Shown piece by piece: positions 54,440 through 63,840 of a stretch of DNA of 64,000 nucleotides. The notes beneath the pieces were generated by a model. It was not told the DNA's origin. It saw only the letters and a list, made by a program, of their open reading frames with translations, and made no database searches. Made by a program: the position numbers and the translations under genes. The first letter of the stretch is position 1; every line of letters starts with the position of its first letter. The DNA comes from Thermoanaerobaculia bacterium. GTDB lineage: Bacteria; Acidobacteriota; Thermoanaerobaculia; Multivoradales; Multivoraceae. The DNA lies in contig JAJEBV010000029.1 in assembly GCA_022822365.1 (NCBI GenBank), positions 26,271-90,270 of the forward strand, given 5' to 3'.

Positions 54440-55594
54440 TCAGGCGACCAGGGGGCAGCTCGGGTCGAACTCCCGGTCCAGCGCGGCCAGTTCGACGATC
54501 GCTTCCTGAATGACCTGCTGGGGCGTCGCCCCCTGGTCCACCCGGCGCAGCCACTGGATCGCCGGATTGCCCCTGGTGAGCACCCCTTCGATCGGCTCGA
54601 GCAGCGAGGCGAATCCGTGGCGATCCGCGGTCTCGGCGACATCGTCGAGCATCGAGCGGATCCAGTCCCTGAACGTCAGGCTCCTGCCGTCGACCCAGTT
54701 CACGGCGATCGCGTCGAGGCTCTTCGTGCCCGCGGCTCGCTCGTTGGCGGCGGCCAGCTCCTCGAGTTCCGGCGAGGACCGTTCGCGCAGGGGATCGAGG
54801 TCGGACTGTTCCAGCACCTGCCAGACCCGGGCCTCGTAGAGCGCCGTGACCGCCTGCAGAACGTGGGGATCGCTGATCCGGTCGCAGATGCGAAGCTCCA
54901 GGCGATCCAGTTCCCTTGGCGTCGCCGGCCCGTTCGGCCTGATGCCGAGCCAGAGGTGGCGCCGGTTCTGCATCGTGCCGGTTTCGAGCTGTTCGTCCAT
55001 CCAGATCGCGAACGCGGCGGCGTCGGGGAAGAAGGGCACCCGCTCCGGGGTCAGGGGGAATCGAAGCCAGCGGCTCGAATGCTGGCCGGTCGGCTTGCCG
55101 GCCAGAAAGGGCGACGCCGCGGTCAGGGCCAGGAAGATCGCCGCTTCGAGCCGCAACACCCGGTAGGCGCGGAGCAGCTCGTCCGGTTCGTCGATGCCGA
55201 GGTTGATGTGGGTCGAGGCGGTCACGACCCGGTTGCCGTACGTGTCCCGGATGTAGCGGTAGTAGGGGTTGTCCGGGTCGGAGAAGTGGAAGGAATCCGG
55301 GTCGGCCAGGGACAGCGCACCGCCGGGAATCAGGGTGCAGCCGTGCTCGGCTTCCAGGTAGCGGCGCAGGGCGCAGCGCTTTGCCATCAGACGGTCGATC
55401 AGGACCTGGTAGCTGCGGTAGGGCGCCGTCGTGAACTCGACGTTCCGGCCGTCCGGCTCGGTCGTGTAGCCGTCCATCGCGGCTTTGACCTGGGCCGAGA
55501 GCGGCAGCACGTGACCGTCGGCGGTGCCGGTGTAGACCTCCTCCTCGAGGCCCTTCAGTAACTGCCGGTGCAGCGATAGTTGGTCTGCGGTCAT
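54440..55594 (-). CDS. gshA: Glutamate--cysteine ligase, cyanobacterial type
   Basis: A 384-aa GCS2-like ligase that makes gamma-glutamylcysteine, the first step to glutathione. The N-terminal LLKGLEEEVYTGTADGHVLP, REPD-like YTTEPDGRNVEFTTAPY, LIPGGALSLADPDSF, NRVVTASTHINLGI and TMQNRRHLWLGIRPNG, RLELRICD segments match the cyanobacterial/plant-related subfamily rather than the E. coli GshA type. No gshB is in the window. It is convergent with the flavin reductase, 18 bp apart. Confidence 0.83.
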   Translation of the reverse strand: MTADQLSLHRQLLKGLEEEVYTGTADGHVLPLSAQVKAAMDGYTTEPDGRNVEFTTAPYRSYQVLIDRLMAKRCALRRYLEAEHGCTLIPGGALSLADPDSFHFSDPDNPYYRYIRDTYGNRVVTASTHINLGIDEPDELLRAYRVLRLEAAIFLALTAASPFLAGKPTGQHSSRWLRFPLTPERVPFFPDAAAFAIWMDEQLETGTMQNRRHLWLGIRPNGPATPRELDRLELRICDRISDPHVLQAVTALYEARVWQVLEQSDLDPLRERSSPELEELAAANERAAGTKSLDAIAVNWVDGRSLTFRDWIRSMLDDVAETADRHGFASLLEPIEGVLTRGNPAIQWLRRVDQGATPQQVIQEAIVELAALDREFDPSCPLVA

Positions 55595-55777
55595 CTAGGA
55601 GCCTGCGTCATGGAACGCAGCGAAGCAAGTTCTGTGACGCGGGGTGCTAGTGAGGTGGGGGCTGGGGCCAAACACGGAGCCTGCGACGGGTTTGGCGGCG
55701 CGAGCTGCGGGGCCGGTCAGAAGCCGATTCTAGCCACATCCTGCGGCTCGTTCGAGCAATTGCTACGATCGCCGCCC
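55595..55777. other. Divergent intergenic region
   Basis: 183 bp between the ligase and SDR starts. It holds the SDR extended -10 at its right end and two copies of GGAGCCTGCG (about 55598 and 55677). I see no terminator, RNA gene or small reading frame that I would support. Confidence 0.5.
55761..55769 (+). promoter_or_regulatory. Extended -10 of the SDR gene, leaderless type
   Basis: TGC-TACGAT ends 8 nt before the ATG at 55778, with no ribosome-binding site between. It is identical to the box before the gene at 19028. Confidence 0.45.
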
Positions 55778-56551
55778 ATGGAGATACAGGGCAGGAACTG
55801 CGTCGTCACCGGCGGCGCCAGCGGCATCGGCAGGGCGCTCTGCCGGCGCTTCGCCGCCGACGGCGCGAGAGGAGTCGTGGTCGCCGACCGCGACGGCGAC
55901 GGTGCGGCCGCGGTGGCCGAGGAGATCGGCGCCGGAGCGATCGCCGTGACGGTCGACGTGGCGGTCGAGGGCGAGGTCCAGGACATGGTCGCCCGCGCGG
56001 AGGCCGCCTTCGGCGACGTCGATCTCATCTTCTCCAACGCGGGCATCGGCACCGGAGGCGGCGTCGAGGTGAGCGACGAGGGTTGGCAGAACATCTGGGA
56101 GATCAACGTGATGTCCCACATCTTCGCGGCCCGCGCCGTGTTGCCGAAGATGATCGAGCGTGGCGAGGGCTACATCGCGAGCACGGCCTCGGCGGCCGGC
56201 CTCCTGTCGCAGATCGGTTCGGCGCCCTACGCGGTGACCAAGCACGCGGCCGTGGCCCTGGCCGAGTGGATCGCCATCACTCACGGCAACGACGGCATTC
56301 GTGTCTCGGTCCTCTGTCCGCAGGCGGTGCGCACTGCGATGACCGCGAGGGGCCCCGGCGTGGCCGGCGTCGACGGAATGATGGAAGCGGAAGAGGTGGC
56401 CGACATCGTCGTTCGGGCGATCGACCAGGAACGCTTCCTCATCCTGCCGCACCCGCAGGTCCAGGAGTACATGCGCCGCAAGACGGCCGATTACGACCGC
56501 TGGCTCAACGGCATGAGACGACTGCGTGAGCGCTTCCTGGCCGGCGCGTAA
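55778..56551 (+). CDS. Short-chain dehydrogenase/reductase
   Basis: A 257-aa classical SDR. The NAD(P)-binding TGGASGIG (about 11-18), FSNAGIG (about 86-92), the catalytic serine in STASAAGLLS and the YAVTK tyrosine/lysine pair (about 152-156) are intact. The acidic residue in VVADRD suggests NAD preference (inference). The substrate is unknown. I begin at the ATG at 55778; in-frame upstream sequence has no coding character. The LLM oxidoreductase follows 32 nt downstream, probably cotranscribed. Confidence 0.87.
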   Translation: MEIQGRNCVVTGGASGIGRALCRRFAADGARGVVVADRDGDGAAAVAEEIGAGAIAVTVDVAVEGEVQDMVARAEAAFGDVDLIFSNAGIGTGGGVEVSDEGWQNIWEINVMSHIFAARAVLPKMIERGEGYIASTASAAGLLSQIGSAPYAVTKHAAVALAEWIAITHGNDGIRVSVLCPQAVRTAMTARGPGVAGVDGMMEAEEVADIVVRAIDQERFLILPHPQVQEYMRRKTADYDRWLNGMRRLRERFLAGA

Positions 56552-56583
56552 GCGCCGCCGACACCTTCCCAGGAGCACCGAGA

Positions 56584-57507
56584 ATGAAGCTTGCCCTTGA
56601 GTTTCCGAGTGTCGTGTACCGCGAGGGGCCGGAGGCCATCGCCCGCCTTGCCGGCGCGATGGACGAGATCGGCTTCGATCAGCTCGACATCTTCGACCAC
56701 GTGGTCATGGGCCATGACACGGAGGGCCGGGAGAAGAACCGCTATCCGGCAAGGATGCCGATCATGGAGGCGTTCGCCACCCTCGGCTACATCGCGGCAT
56801 GCACCTCCCGGATCGGGCTTGGCACCGAGGTCCTCGTCCTGCCGCAGCGCGACCCGGTGCTGACCGCCAAGCAGGCGGCGACCCTGGACACCCTGTCCGG
56901 CGGCCGCCTGCGCCTGGGCCTCGGCGTTGGCTGGCAGGAGTCGGAGTACGAGGCCCTGGGCCACGACTTCAGGAACCGCGGCCGGCGCATGGACGAGGCG
57001 ATCGCGGTGCTCCGCGCCTGCTGGAGCCAGGATCCGATCGACTTCGAGGGCGAGTTCTACCGGCTCGAAGCGATGGCGATGGAACCCAAACCGCCGCGTG
57101 GCGGAGCGCTGCCGATCTGGATCGGCGGCCATAGCGAGGCCGCCCTTCGCCGGGCCGGACGGCTCGGCGAAGGCTGGATGGGAGTCGCCTCGCCGGAGCT
57201 CTTCGAGAACGGCGCCCAGGCCATCGCGGCGGTCCGCAGGTACGCCGAGGAAGCCGGCCGCGATCCGGCGGCGCTCGAGTTCCAGGCGCAGGTGTCGCCG
57301 CCGCCGCGGCCCGGCAACGAGAGCGACCGGACCTTCTACACGGAGCCCGACCGTGTCGCCGCGGCCGCCTCGAAGCTTGGCGAGATGGGCTTCGACGGCG
57401 TGGCCCTGAACCTGACCGGCCTGTTCCTGGCAGGCGCCCGGACGGTCGAGGCGATGATCGACGGCGCCGCCGCGCTCCACGAGAAGCTGCGGGCCGAGCT
57501 GGGTTAG
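56584..57507 (+). CDS. LLM-class F420-dependent oxidoreductase (TIGR03619-like)
   Basis: A 307-aa luciferase-fold protein with MKLALEFPSV, FDHVVMG (about 36-42), LGTEVLVLPQRDPVLTAKQ and GLGVGWQESEYEALG (about 116-130), then PIWIGGHSEAALRRAGRLG (about 177-195). Family members use F420 or FMN to oxidise or reduce diverse small molecules. AGGAGC lies upstream of the ATG. It is paired with the upstream SDR. Confidence 0.85.
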   Translation: MKLALEFPSVVYREGPEAIARLAGAMDEIGFDQLDIFDHVVMGHDTEGREKNRYPARMPIMEAFATLGYIAACTSRIGLGTEVLVLPQRDPVLTAKQAATLDTLSGGRLRLGLGVGWQESEYEALGHDFRNRGRRMDEAIAVLRACWSQDPIDFEGEFYRLEAMAMEPKPPRGGALPIWIGGHSEAALRRAGRLGEGWMGVASPELFENGAQAIAAVRRYAEEAGRDPAALEFQAQVSPPPRPGNESDRTFYTEPDRVAAAASKLGEMGFDGVALNLTGLFLAGARTVEAMIDGAAALHEKLRAELG

Positions 57508-57523
57508 TCCGGAGCCGCCGCCT

Positions 57524-57553
57524 TCGCCTCGTCGCGGTTGCGCAGCCACTGCC
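57524..57553 (+). repeat. Direct repeat copy 1 (30 bp)
   Basis: A 30-bp segment identical to 57599-57628. The second copy is the 3' coding end of the TM2-like gene, so this copy is a duplicated fragment of that gene left in the intergenic space. Confidence 0.8.
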
Positions 57554-57581
57554 GCATGACAGGTTGGGGGCCGAGATCGGC

Positions 57582-58145
57582 CTACTCGGAAGCCGCCCTC
57601 GCCTCGTCGCGGTTGCGCAGCCACTGCCTGTAGGCGCCGATCATCAGCCAGGCGCCGGCCGCGAGCAGACCAAGGGGCCAGTACTCCCACACCCGGTCGA
57701 TGTCGTAGCCGAAGGTGTAGTCGAGCAGGGCCAGGAAGCCGATGATGAAGAGTCCGGCGCCGGCCAGCAGGCCCAGTTGCCCGTTGGCGGGCGGTTTCGG
57801 GGCGTCCTGCAGCCCGAGGTCCGTGGCGAAGCCGCGCTCGATCAGGGAGGCCTGCCGGTAGGCGTCGATGATGTTGAAGAGCCACACGAAGGCCACGACC
57901 ATTCCCATCACGCCCTCCTCGGTGGCGAGATAGATGGAACCGACCGCCAGCAGGAAGAGCACGATGCCCCGCTGGTAGAGACCGTTGTAGATGTGGCCCA
58001 GTCCGGGGAAGAGGGCGAGGATGACGCTGATCACGTGGCGGGTCGTGAGGCTTCCCTGCGTGGACGTCGGCGGCGGTGGCGGTGGAGACGTCTGGTCGGT
58101 GCCGGCCGGCGGCGGTGGCGGTGTCTGTTCGCTCTCGGTACTCAT
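57582..58145 (-). CDS. Membrane protein with Pro-rich N-terminus (TM2-like)
   Basis: A 187-aa protein. A proline-rich cytoplasmic head (PPPPPAG and PPPPPP runs, about 9-30) precedes four hydrophobic segments: VISVILALFPGLGHIYNGLY (about 38-57), then around 60-75, 80-95 and 125-165. The PGLGHIYNGLYQRG turn resembles TM2-type proteins. Function is unknown. The ATG overlaps the stop of the upstream gene (ATGA). It is the last gene of a sigma factor operon. Confidence 0.7.
   Translation of the reverse strand: MSTESEQTPPPPPAGTDQTSPPPPPPTSTQGSLTTRHVISVILALFPGLGHIYNGLYQRGIVLFLLAVGSIYLATEEGVMGMVVAFVWLFNIIDAYRQASLIERGFATDLGLQDAPKPPANGQLGLLAGAGLFIIGFLALLDYTFGYDIDRVWEYWPLGLLAAGAWLMIGAYRQWLRNRDEARAASE
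57599..57628 (+). repeat. Direct repeat copy 2 (30 bp), inside the TM2-like gene
   Basis: Identical to 57524-57553, with starts 75 bp apart. It encodes the LRNRDEA region at the C-terminus of the membrane protein on the minus strand. Confidence 0.8.
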
Positions 58146-58840
58146 GCGGAAGTTCCCTCCCTCGGGGTTTGTGGGCGGTCTCCACTCGTGGGTGGAGGAC
58201 TGTCGTCATTGCCGGTATCGCTCCATGGCCACAGGCCGCCCAGTTTGCGGGCGGCCTCGGACGACGAGTCGACCGCGCTCTGAAACCAGGCGCTCACGCG
58301 GTCGGTGGCCAGGACCAGGGGTTCGGTGAAGAAGTCGACCGGGGGGCGGAGACTCTGGACGGCGCCGAAACGCTGCGCGACCCCCGCCTGCATCGAGGAG
58401 CCGGCTTCGGCGACGGGCTCGAGCACGTGCTCGCCGGCCGCGGCGCCGAGGTTCGCGGCGGCCTTGCGGCCGGCGGCCACCGGGTCGCCGGGAAGCAGGG
58501 TCAGGGCAACCGCGAGGACGTAGCTCGCGGCGACCGCCGTCGCGGTCCGGGGCGGCGCGCCGCGAACCGCGGGCCGGTGCGCCGGGTTGCGTTCCGGGAT
58601 CGCTCGCAACCGCTCCAGCAGAGCCGGTGGCGGCTCGAGTTCGGATCCGACCAGCGACTCGAGCTCAGCGGCTCGCGCCTCGCCATCGCGGTGAAGCGGT
58701 GCGCCGACGGCGATCTCGAGCAGTCCGGCCTGAAGTTCGGCGGAGACGGGCAGGTCGGCGCCAAGCTCTTCGATGCCCGGCATCCGTTCCAGGGACGCCG
58801 CTGCCGGAGGAGCCGCCTTGTGTTGACGCTGGCGACTCAC
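58142..58840 (-). CDS. Single-span membrane protein, possible anti-sigma factor
   Basis: A 232-aa protein with a cytoplasmic N-terminal half (about 1-95, no zinc HxxxCxxC motif), one hydrophobic segment ([19 protein letters not shown], about 100-118), and an Ala/Ser/Pro-rich remainder. Its GTG overlaps the sigma factor stop. Position immediately after an ECF sigma gene and the single span fit an anti-sigma or regulatory role (inference from context only). I recognise no domain. Confidence 0.6.
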   Translation of the reverse strand: MSRQRQHKAAPPAAASLERMPGIEELGADLPVSAELQAGLLEIAVGAPLHRDGEARAAELESLVGSELEPPPALLERLRAIPERNPAHRPAVRGAPPRTATAVAASYVLAVALTLLPGDPVAAGRKAAANLGAAAGEHVLEPVAEAGSSMQAGVAQRFGAVQSLRPPVDFFTEPLVLATDRVSAWFQSAVDSSSEAARKLGGLWPWSDTGNDDSPPPTSGDRPQTPREGTSA

Positions 58841-59454
58841 CGGTAGGCTCCACCGCGGGTCGGTGTGGAATCACCGAGGGCCTGCCGCTTGCGGTCGATC
58901 CGGCGGATCAGCTCCAGGCGAGCGCGCCGCAATCTGGACTTCATCGTCCCCTCCGGCAGGTCGAGGAACGCGCAGATATCCGCGTAGCTCAGACCCTGAA
59001 GATCGCGAAGCGTCAGGATCTCCGCGAAGGGCTCCGGCATCTCCTCGATGACCCCGTAGACCAGGCGCAGCTTCTCCCTTCGTTCCGCGCGGGCGGCCGG
59101 GTCGCTGCCGCCGGCCTGGTGCTTCAGAATCTCCTCCGAGACCACGACCGTTCGCCGCTCGGTCCGGGTCCGCCGGTAGTGGTCGATGCAGAGGTTGCGG
59201 GACAGGCGGAGGGTCCAGCCCGCCAGCGGCACGTCGCCGCGGTAGCGGCCGAGGTTGCGGTAGAGGCGCAGGAAGATCTCCTGGGTCAGGTCCTCGGCCT
59301 CGGCCCTGTTGCCGGCGAACTGGAAGGCGATGTTGTAGATGCGCCGGCCGTAGCGCTCGATCAGCTCGGCCCAGGCGTCGGCGTGGCCGGCGGCGGCGCG
59401 CCTGGCGAGGAACAGGTCGGGGTTGGGTTCTTGCGACTGTCGCTTGGAGGCCAT
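58837..59454 (-). CDS. ECF-type RNA polymerase sigma factor
   Basis: A 205-aa sigma-70 family protein with region 2 ([20 protein letters not shown] then [13 protein letters not shown], about 36-68; [16 protein letters not shown]) and region 4 ([20 protein letters not shown], then [17 protein letters not shown], about 147-185). I start at the ATG at 59454; one at 59478 is also in frame and neither has a strong ribosome site. It heads an operon with a single-span protein and a TM2-like protein, and is divergent from metG. Confidence 0.87.
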   Translation of the reverse strand: MASKRQSQEPNPDLFLARRAAAGHADAWAELIERYGRRIYNIAFQFAGNRAEAEDLTQEIFLRLYRNLGRYRGDVPLAGWTLRLSRNLCIDHYRRTRTERRTVVVSEEILKHQAGGSDPAARAERREKLRLVYGVIEEMPEPFAEILTLRDLQGLSYADICAFLDLPEGTMKSRLRRARLELIRRIDRKRQALGDSTPTRGGAYR

Positions 59455-59520
59455 CGTTCTCTGATCAGGAAGACGCATGATGCCCGGCCGAAGTTTCCTG
59501 TAGGGCGCCCGTGGATCCTG

Positions 59521-59526
59521 CATAAT
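59521..59526 (+). promoter_or_regulatory. Possible -10 for metG
   Basis: CATAAT, five of six matches to the -10 consensus, preceded directly by TG. It lies 57 nt before the metG ATG, with a TGGAGGG ribosome site in between. No clear -35. Confidence 0.4.
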
Positions 59527-59583
59527 CCACCGTCCCACCTGTTCCCGTCTTCGCCGGGCTTCGTCCGCGCTGGAGGGATCGCC

Positions 59584-61239
59584 ATGCCCGAACGACGACG
59601 CATTCTGGTCACCAGCGGCCTGCCCTACGCCAACGGCCCGATCCACATGGGCCACCTGGTGGAGGCGGTGCAGACCGACATCTGGTGCCGGTTGCAGCGC
59701 ATGCGCGGACACGAGTGCTACTACGTCTGCGCCGAGGACGCCCACGGCACCCCGATCATGCTGCGCGCCGAGCGGGAGGGAATCTCTCCGGAAGAACTGA
59801 TCGTCCGGCTGGCGGACGAGCACCTGGAGGACTACCGGGCGTTCTCGATCCACTTCGACAACTACTACACGACGCACTCGGCCGAGAACCGCAAGCTGGT
59901 CGAGGGAATCTACGAGCGGTTGCGCGATCGTGGATCGATCGACCGGCGGACGGTGCGCCAGTTCTACGACCCGGAGCGGGAGATGTTCCTGCCGGACCGC
60001 TTCATCAAGGGCACCTGCCCGCGTTGCGGGGCGAAGGACCAGAACGGCGACAGTTGCGACGAGTGCGGCTCGACCTACGAGCCGGCCGATCTGATCGATC
60101 CCCGTTCCATCGTGACCGGCGCCTTGCCGGTCGAGAAGGAGTCCGAGCACCTCTTTCTGCGTCTATCCGACTACCGCGAGCTCCTCGAGGAGTGGGTCGG
60201 CGGGGGCCGCCTGCAGAGCGAGGTGGTCAACAAGCTTCGCGAGTGGTTCGACGACGGCCTGCGCGACTGGGACATTTCCCGTGATGCGCCCTACTTCGGC
60301 TTCGAGATTCCGGATGCGCCGAACAAGTACTTCTACGTGTGGGTCGACGCGCCGATCGGCTACATGGCGAGCTTCCGCCAGTACTGCGACCGGAACGGCC
60401 TCGGCTTCGAGGACTTCTGGGGACCGGACAGCGACGCGGAGCTGTACCACTTCATCGGCAAGGACATCCTCTACTTCCACTGCCTGTTCTGGCCGGCCAT
60501 GCTGCACGGCGGCGGCTACCGCACGCCTTCCTCGGTCTTCGTTCACGGCTTCCTGACCGTCGACGGGGGCAAGATGTCGAAGTCGCGCGGCACCTTCGTC
60601 ATGGCGCGCACCTACCTGGAGCACCTCGATCCGGAAGCCTTCCGCTACTACATCGCGGCCAAGTTCAGCAACGGCCTCGCCGACATCGACCTCAACCTGG
60701 AGGACTTCGTCCTGCGGGTGAACTCGGATCTCGTCGGCAAGGTGGTGAACATCGCCAGCCGCTGCGCCGGCTTTCTGCACCGGCAGTTCGACGGTCGCCT
60801 GGCGGCGGCGCTCGACGCGCCCGAGCTGGCGGCGGCGGCCGCCGCGGAAGCCGAGGAGATCGCCGGGCTCTACGAAGGACGCGACTACAACCGGGCGCTC
60901 CGCCGCGTCATCGCGCTCGCCGACCGCGCCAACCGCTACATCGACGAGCGGCGGCCCTGGGAGGCGGCGCGCGATCCGGAGCGCGCCGCGGAGGTGCAGG
61001 CCGTCTGCACCACGGGCCTCGAGCTGTTCCGGCAATTGGTCGTGTTCCTGAAGCCGGTCGTGCCGGCGGTCGCCGGGCGGGCCGAGTCCTTTCTGCGGAC
61101 GGGTCCCCTGGTCTGGGAGGACGTTCACACGCCGCTGCTCGACCGCGAGATCGGTCCCTTCGAGCCGCTGCTTACGCGGGTTCGGCCCGAGCAGGTGGCG
61201 GCGATGATCTCGGCTTCGGGTGAGGATGGCGCCGGGTGA
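59584..61239 (+). CDS. metG: Methionyl-tRNA synthetase
   Basis: A 551-aa class I aminoacyl-tRNA synthetase. The HIGH-type motif is [11 protein letters not shown] (about 14-24). The zinc knuckle [18 protein letters not shown] has four cysteines (about 145-162), and the KMSKS loop is at about 330-334. The anticodon-binding helical domain is at the C-terminus; the optional C-terminal tRNA-binding dimerisation domain is absent. The ATG at 59584 follows TGGAGGG; in-frame sequence upstream belongs to the opposite-strand sigma region. Its end overlaps the ABC gene. Confidence 0.94.
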   Translation: MPERRRILVTSGLPYANGPIHMGHLVEAVQTDIWCRLQRMRGHECYYVCAEDAHGTPIMLRAEREGISPEELIVRLADEHLEDYRAFSIHFDNYYTTHSAENRKLVEGIYERLRDRGSIDRRTVRQFYDPEREMFLPDRFIKGTCPRCGAKDQNGDSCDECGSTYEPADLIDPRSIVTGALPVEKESEHLFLRLSDYRELLEEWVGGGRLQSEVVNKLREWFDDGLRDWDISRDAPYFGFEIPDAPNKYFYVWVDAPIGYMASFRQYCDRNGLGFEDFWGPDSDAELYHFIGKDILYFHCLFWPAMLHGGGYRTPSSVFVHGFLTVDGGKMSKSRGTFVMARTYLEHLDPEAFRYYIAAKFSNGLADIDLNLEDFVLRVNSDLVGKVVNIASRCAGFLHRQFDGRLAAALDAPELAAAAAAEAEEIAGLYEGRDYNRALRRVIALADRANRYIDERRPWEAARDPERAAEVQAVCTTGLELFRQLVVFLKPVVPAVAGRAESFLRTGPLVWEDVHTPLLDREIGPFEPLLTRVRPEQVAAMISASGEDGAG

Positions 61240-62485
61240 GGCGTTGACGGCCGCCGCTCAAGCGGTCGTTCACGACCGGCCGGATTCCGCGGTCACGGCA
61301 GACCGTCTGACCAAGGTCTACAAGGTCTACGCCAGCCCCTGGGGGCGGCTGCGGGAGGCGGTGACGAGACGGCCTGCGCACATGCCGTTTCGGGCGCTTG
61401 ACGACGTCAGCTTCGAACTGCCGGCCGGCGAGGGGCTGGGCGTGGTGGGGGAGAACGGCGCCGGCAAGAGCACCCTGCTCAAGATCGTCGCGGGGGTCAC
61501 CCGGCAGACCTCGGGCAAACTCGACGTCCAGGGCCGGGTCGCCTCGATCCTGGAACTCGGCTCGGGGTTCCACCACGAGTTCACGGGCCGCCAGAACATC
61601 CGCCTGAGCGCCGCGATCGTGGGGCTGGACGAACGGGAGCTCAGGGAGAGGACCGGCGACATCATCGAGTTCAGTGAGCTGGGAGCGGCAATCGACCAGC
61701 CGGTGCGTTCGTACTCGACCGGAATGACGATGCGGCTCGGCTTCTCGATCGCGGTCCAGGTCGAGCCGAACATCCTGGTCGTCGATGAGGCGCTCTCGGT
61801 CGGTGACGGCTACTTCCAGAAGAAGTGCATGGACCGGCTGCAGGCGTTCGTGGCCGGAGGCGGCACCCTCCTGTTCTGCTCGCACGCGATGTACTACGTC
61901 ACGGCGTTCTGCCAGGAGGCGCTGTGGCTTCGCCAGGGGGAAGTCGCCGCGGCGGGCCCGGCGCTGCGCGTGGTCGGCGAGTACGAACGGTTCCTGATGG
62001 CCAAGAGTGGTGAGAGCGTCCAGGAGAGCGATGGAGGAGCCGATCCGGCAAGCGCCCTGGCGCGAATCGTCGCCATCCGGCCCCACGGCGCCGCCCGGCG
62101 CCGGGCTTCGGAGCCCTGGGCTCTCGAGATCGAGTGGGAGAGCCGGGAAGAGGAGCTGGGCTTTCACCTGGCGGTGGGCCTCGACACGGCGGACGGCGTC
62201 CAGGTCTGCGCGTTCACGACCGAGCGGGCCGGCTTTTCGCCGGTCAGGGGACGAGGCAGCCACCGGGCGGTGGTGACGGTGCCACGTCTCCCGATGACGA
62301 AGGGGGACTACTCGGCCTGCGTGTTCCTGCTGGACGAGGAATCTCTCCACGTCTACGACCGCAAGGTGCAGGCGAATGTCCTGGAGATCGAGGCCGGACG
62401 CTTCGAACCGAGCCTGTTCGACGTGCCGCACGAGTGGGAACTCGATGGTCGGCGGTCCGGAACATCCGGGGAGGACGCTTCATGA
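61226..62485 (+). CDS. Wzt-like ABC transporter ATPase with C-terminal carbohydrate-binding-type domain
   Basis: A 419-aa polysaccharide-export-type ATPase with a [20 protein letters not shown] start, Walker [13 protein letters not shown] (about 73-84), the signature [14 protein letters not shown] (about 163-176), Walker [14 protein letters not shown] and an H-loop SHAMYYV. A C-terminal Wzt_C-like beta domain occupies about 265-405 and in Wzt recognises the glycan terminus. The membrane partner (Wzm) is not in the window. ATG at 61226 (or GTG at 61220), inside the metG end, so translation is coupled to metG. Confidence 0.85.
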   Translation: MAPGEALTAAAQAVVHDRPDSAVTADRLTKVYKVYASPWGRLREAVTRRPAHMPFRALDDVSFELPAGEGLGVVGENGAGKSTLLKIVAGVTRQTSGKLDVQGRVASILELGSGFHHEFTGRQNIRLSAAIVGLDERELRERTGDIIEFSELGAAIDQPVRSYSTGMTMRLGFSIAVQVEPNILVVDEALSVGDGYFQKKCMDRLQAFVAGGGTLLFCSHAMYYVTAFCQEALWLRQGEVAAAGPALRVVGEYERFLMAKSGESVQESDGGADPASALARIVAIRPHGAARRRASEPWALEIEWESREEELGFHLAVGLDTADGVQVCAFTTERAGFSPVRGRGSHRAVVTVPRLPMTKGDYSACVFLLDEESLHVYDRKVQANVLEIEAGRFEPSLFDVPHEWELDGRRSGTSGEDAS

Positions 62486-63459
62486 AGGTACTCATCACAC
62501 GGCCGATTCCGGAGCCGGCGGTCGAGCGGTTGCGGGCGGAGCCGGGCGTCGAGACGCGGATGCTCGAGGAGGACGCGGCTCTGGACCGCGCGGCGCTGCT
62601 CGACGCGGCGGCCGAAGCCGAGGTGATCCTGGCCCTGCTCACGGAACGAATGGACGCGGAACTGTTCGACCGCGCAGGCAGCCTGCGCATGGTGGCGAAC
62701 ATGGCGGTCGGCTTCGACAACGTCGACATCGCGGCGGCGGAGGCCCGCGGCATCTGGGTCACGAACACGCCGGGCGTGCTCGACGGGGCCACCGCCGACC
62801 TGGCGATGGCGCTGTTGCTCGCTGCTGCCCGTCGATTGCCGGAAGCCGAGCGGTTTCTGCGCGCCGGCCGCTACCGGCGGTGGGGGCCGATGCTGTTGAC
62901 CGGCCAGGAGGTCCACGGCAGGACGCTCGGCATCCTCGGCATGGGTCGCATCGGCGAGGCGGTCGCCCGCCGCGCCCGGCTCGGGTTCGGCATGGAGATC
63001 CTGTACTGGGACGAGTTGGGGCGTCCGGAGCTGGAACGCGAGCTCGGCGCCCGGCGTACCGAGCTGAACGAGCTACTCGGCGCCGCGGACTTCGTCTCCA
63101 TCCACCTGCCGCTGACCGAAGGAACGGCCGGCCTGATCGGCGGGGACGAACTCGGCCGGATGAAGCCGACCGCGGTGCTGGTGAACACCGCCCGCGGGCC
63201 GATCGTTGACGAAGCCGCCCTGGCGGCGGCGCTCCGCTCCGGCGCCATCTGGGCCGCCGGCCTGGACGTTTTCGAACGCGAACCGGAGGTCCACCCGGAC
63301 CTGCTCGACCTCGACAACGCGGTTCTGCTGCCCCACATCGCCAGCGCTTCGATCCCGACCCGCCTGGCGATGGCCCAACTCGCCGTGGACAACGTGCTCG
63401 CCTTGCACCGGGGCGAGGAGCCGCCGACACCGGTCGTCCGCGGCGGGTTGAGGCGTTGA
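62482..63459 (+). CDS. D-2-hydroxyacid dehydrogenase (glyoxylate reductase-like)
   Basis: A 325-aa NAD-dependent D-2-hydroxyacid dehydrogenase. NMAVGFDNVDIAAAEARGI, the Rossmann motif GILGMGRIGEAVARRA (about 151-166), NTARGPIVDEAAL with its arginine, a catalytic glutamate in DVFEREPEVHP, and the histidine in LLPHIASAS (about 284-292) are present. The length and single catalytic unit without an ACT domain fit glyoxylate/hydroxypyruvate reductases better than SerA. The ATG overlaps the ABC ATPase stop. Confidence 0.88.
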   Translation: MKVLITRPIPEPAVERLRAEPGVETRMLEEDAALDRAALLDAAAEAEVILALLTERMDAELFDRAGSLRMVANMAVGFDNVDIAAAEARGIWVTNTPGVLDGATADLAMALLLAAARRLPEAERFLRAGRYRRWGPMLLTGQEVHGRTLGILGMGRIGEAVARRARLGFGMEILYWDELGRPELERELGARRTELNELLGAADFVSIHLPLTEGTAGLIGGDELGRMKPTAVLVNTARGPIVDEAALAAALRSGAIWAAGLDVFEREPEVHPDLLDLDNAVLLPHIASASIPTRLAMAQLAVDNVLALHRGEEPPTPVVRGGLRR

Positions 63460-63500
63460 ACCCGCCCGTGCGGGGTCAGGGAGGGGGTCCCGGACGGACG
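63453..63500 (+). repeat. Intergenic direct repeat copy 1
   Basis: 48 bp beginning GCGTTGAACCCGCCCG and ending TCCCGGACGGACG, repeated with few changes at 63516-63564. The first bases overlap the end of the dehydrogenase gene. Confidence 0.7.
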
Positions 63501-63515
63501 CGGCGGCGGGTCCGG

Positions 63516-63564
63516 GCGTTGAACCCGCCCGCGTGGAGTCCAGGGGAGGGGTCCCGGACGGACG
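63516..63564 (+). repeat. Intergenic direct repeat copy 2
   Basis: Second copy of the GCGTTGAACCCGCCCG...TCCCGGACGGACG unit. Its inner part doubles as one arm of the inverted repeat. Confidence 0.7.
63535..63557 (+). repeat. Inverted repeat, left arm
   Basis: GGAGTCCAGGGGAGGGGTCC and the following CGG form a 23-nt arm matching 63674-63696 in reverse complement at 22 of 23 positions. Confidence 0.75.
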
Positions 63565-63673
63565 CTCACCCCCGCTTTGGAGGATGTGGGGTCAGGGGGT
63601 TCGCTTCGGTCGCCTGCGCTCCATACGGTTGCCGGTTCATGGAAGGCCACGGCAGTCGCTTGGCTCCAGCCCG

Positions 63674-63696
63674 CCGGGACCCCTCCCCTGGACCCC
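63674..63696 (-). repeat. Inverted repeat, right arm
   Basis: Reverse complement of the left arm with one mismatch; 116 bp lie between the arms. The arrangement resembles REP/BIME-like or miniature element remnants. Confidence 0.75.
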
Positions 63697-63795
63697 ATGC
63701 GGGCTGGCGGTCGCCGGTCTTTGGGCGCTTGGTTGCGCAGGGCGTGCCGATGGCAGAAGAGGGTTGCGCTTGACCGAGGGTCGTTCTCTGGGTGC

Positions 63796-63813
63796 GCGGG
63801 TCTTCTGACCCGC
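63796..63813 (+). other. Hairpin with TTCT loop
   Basis: GCGGGTC/GACCCGC form a perfect 7-bp stem around TTCT. There is no T-tract; it is part of the repeat-rich region. Confidence 0.45.
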
Positions 63814-63840
63814 CGCCGGCGTAGCCGGCCAGAGAGCAGC

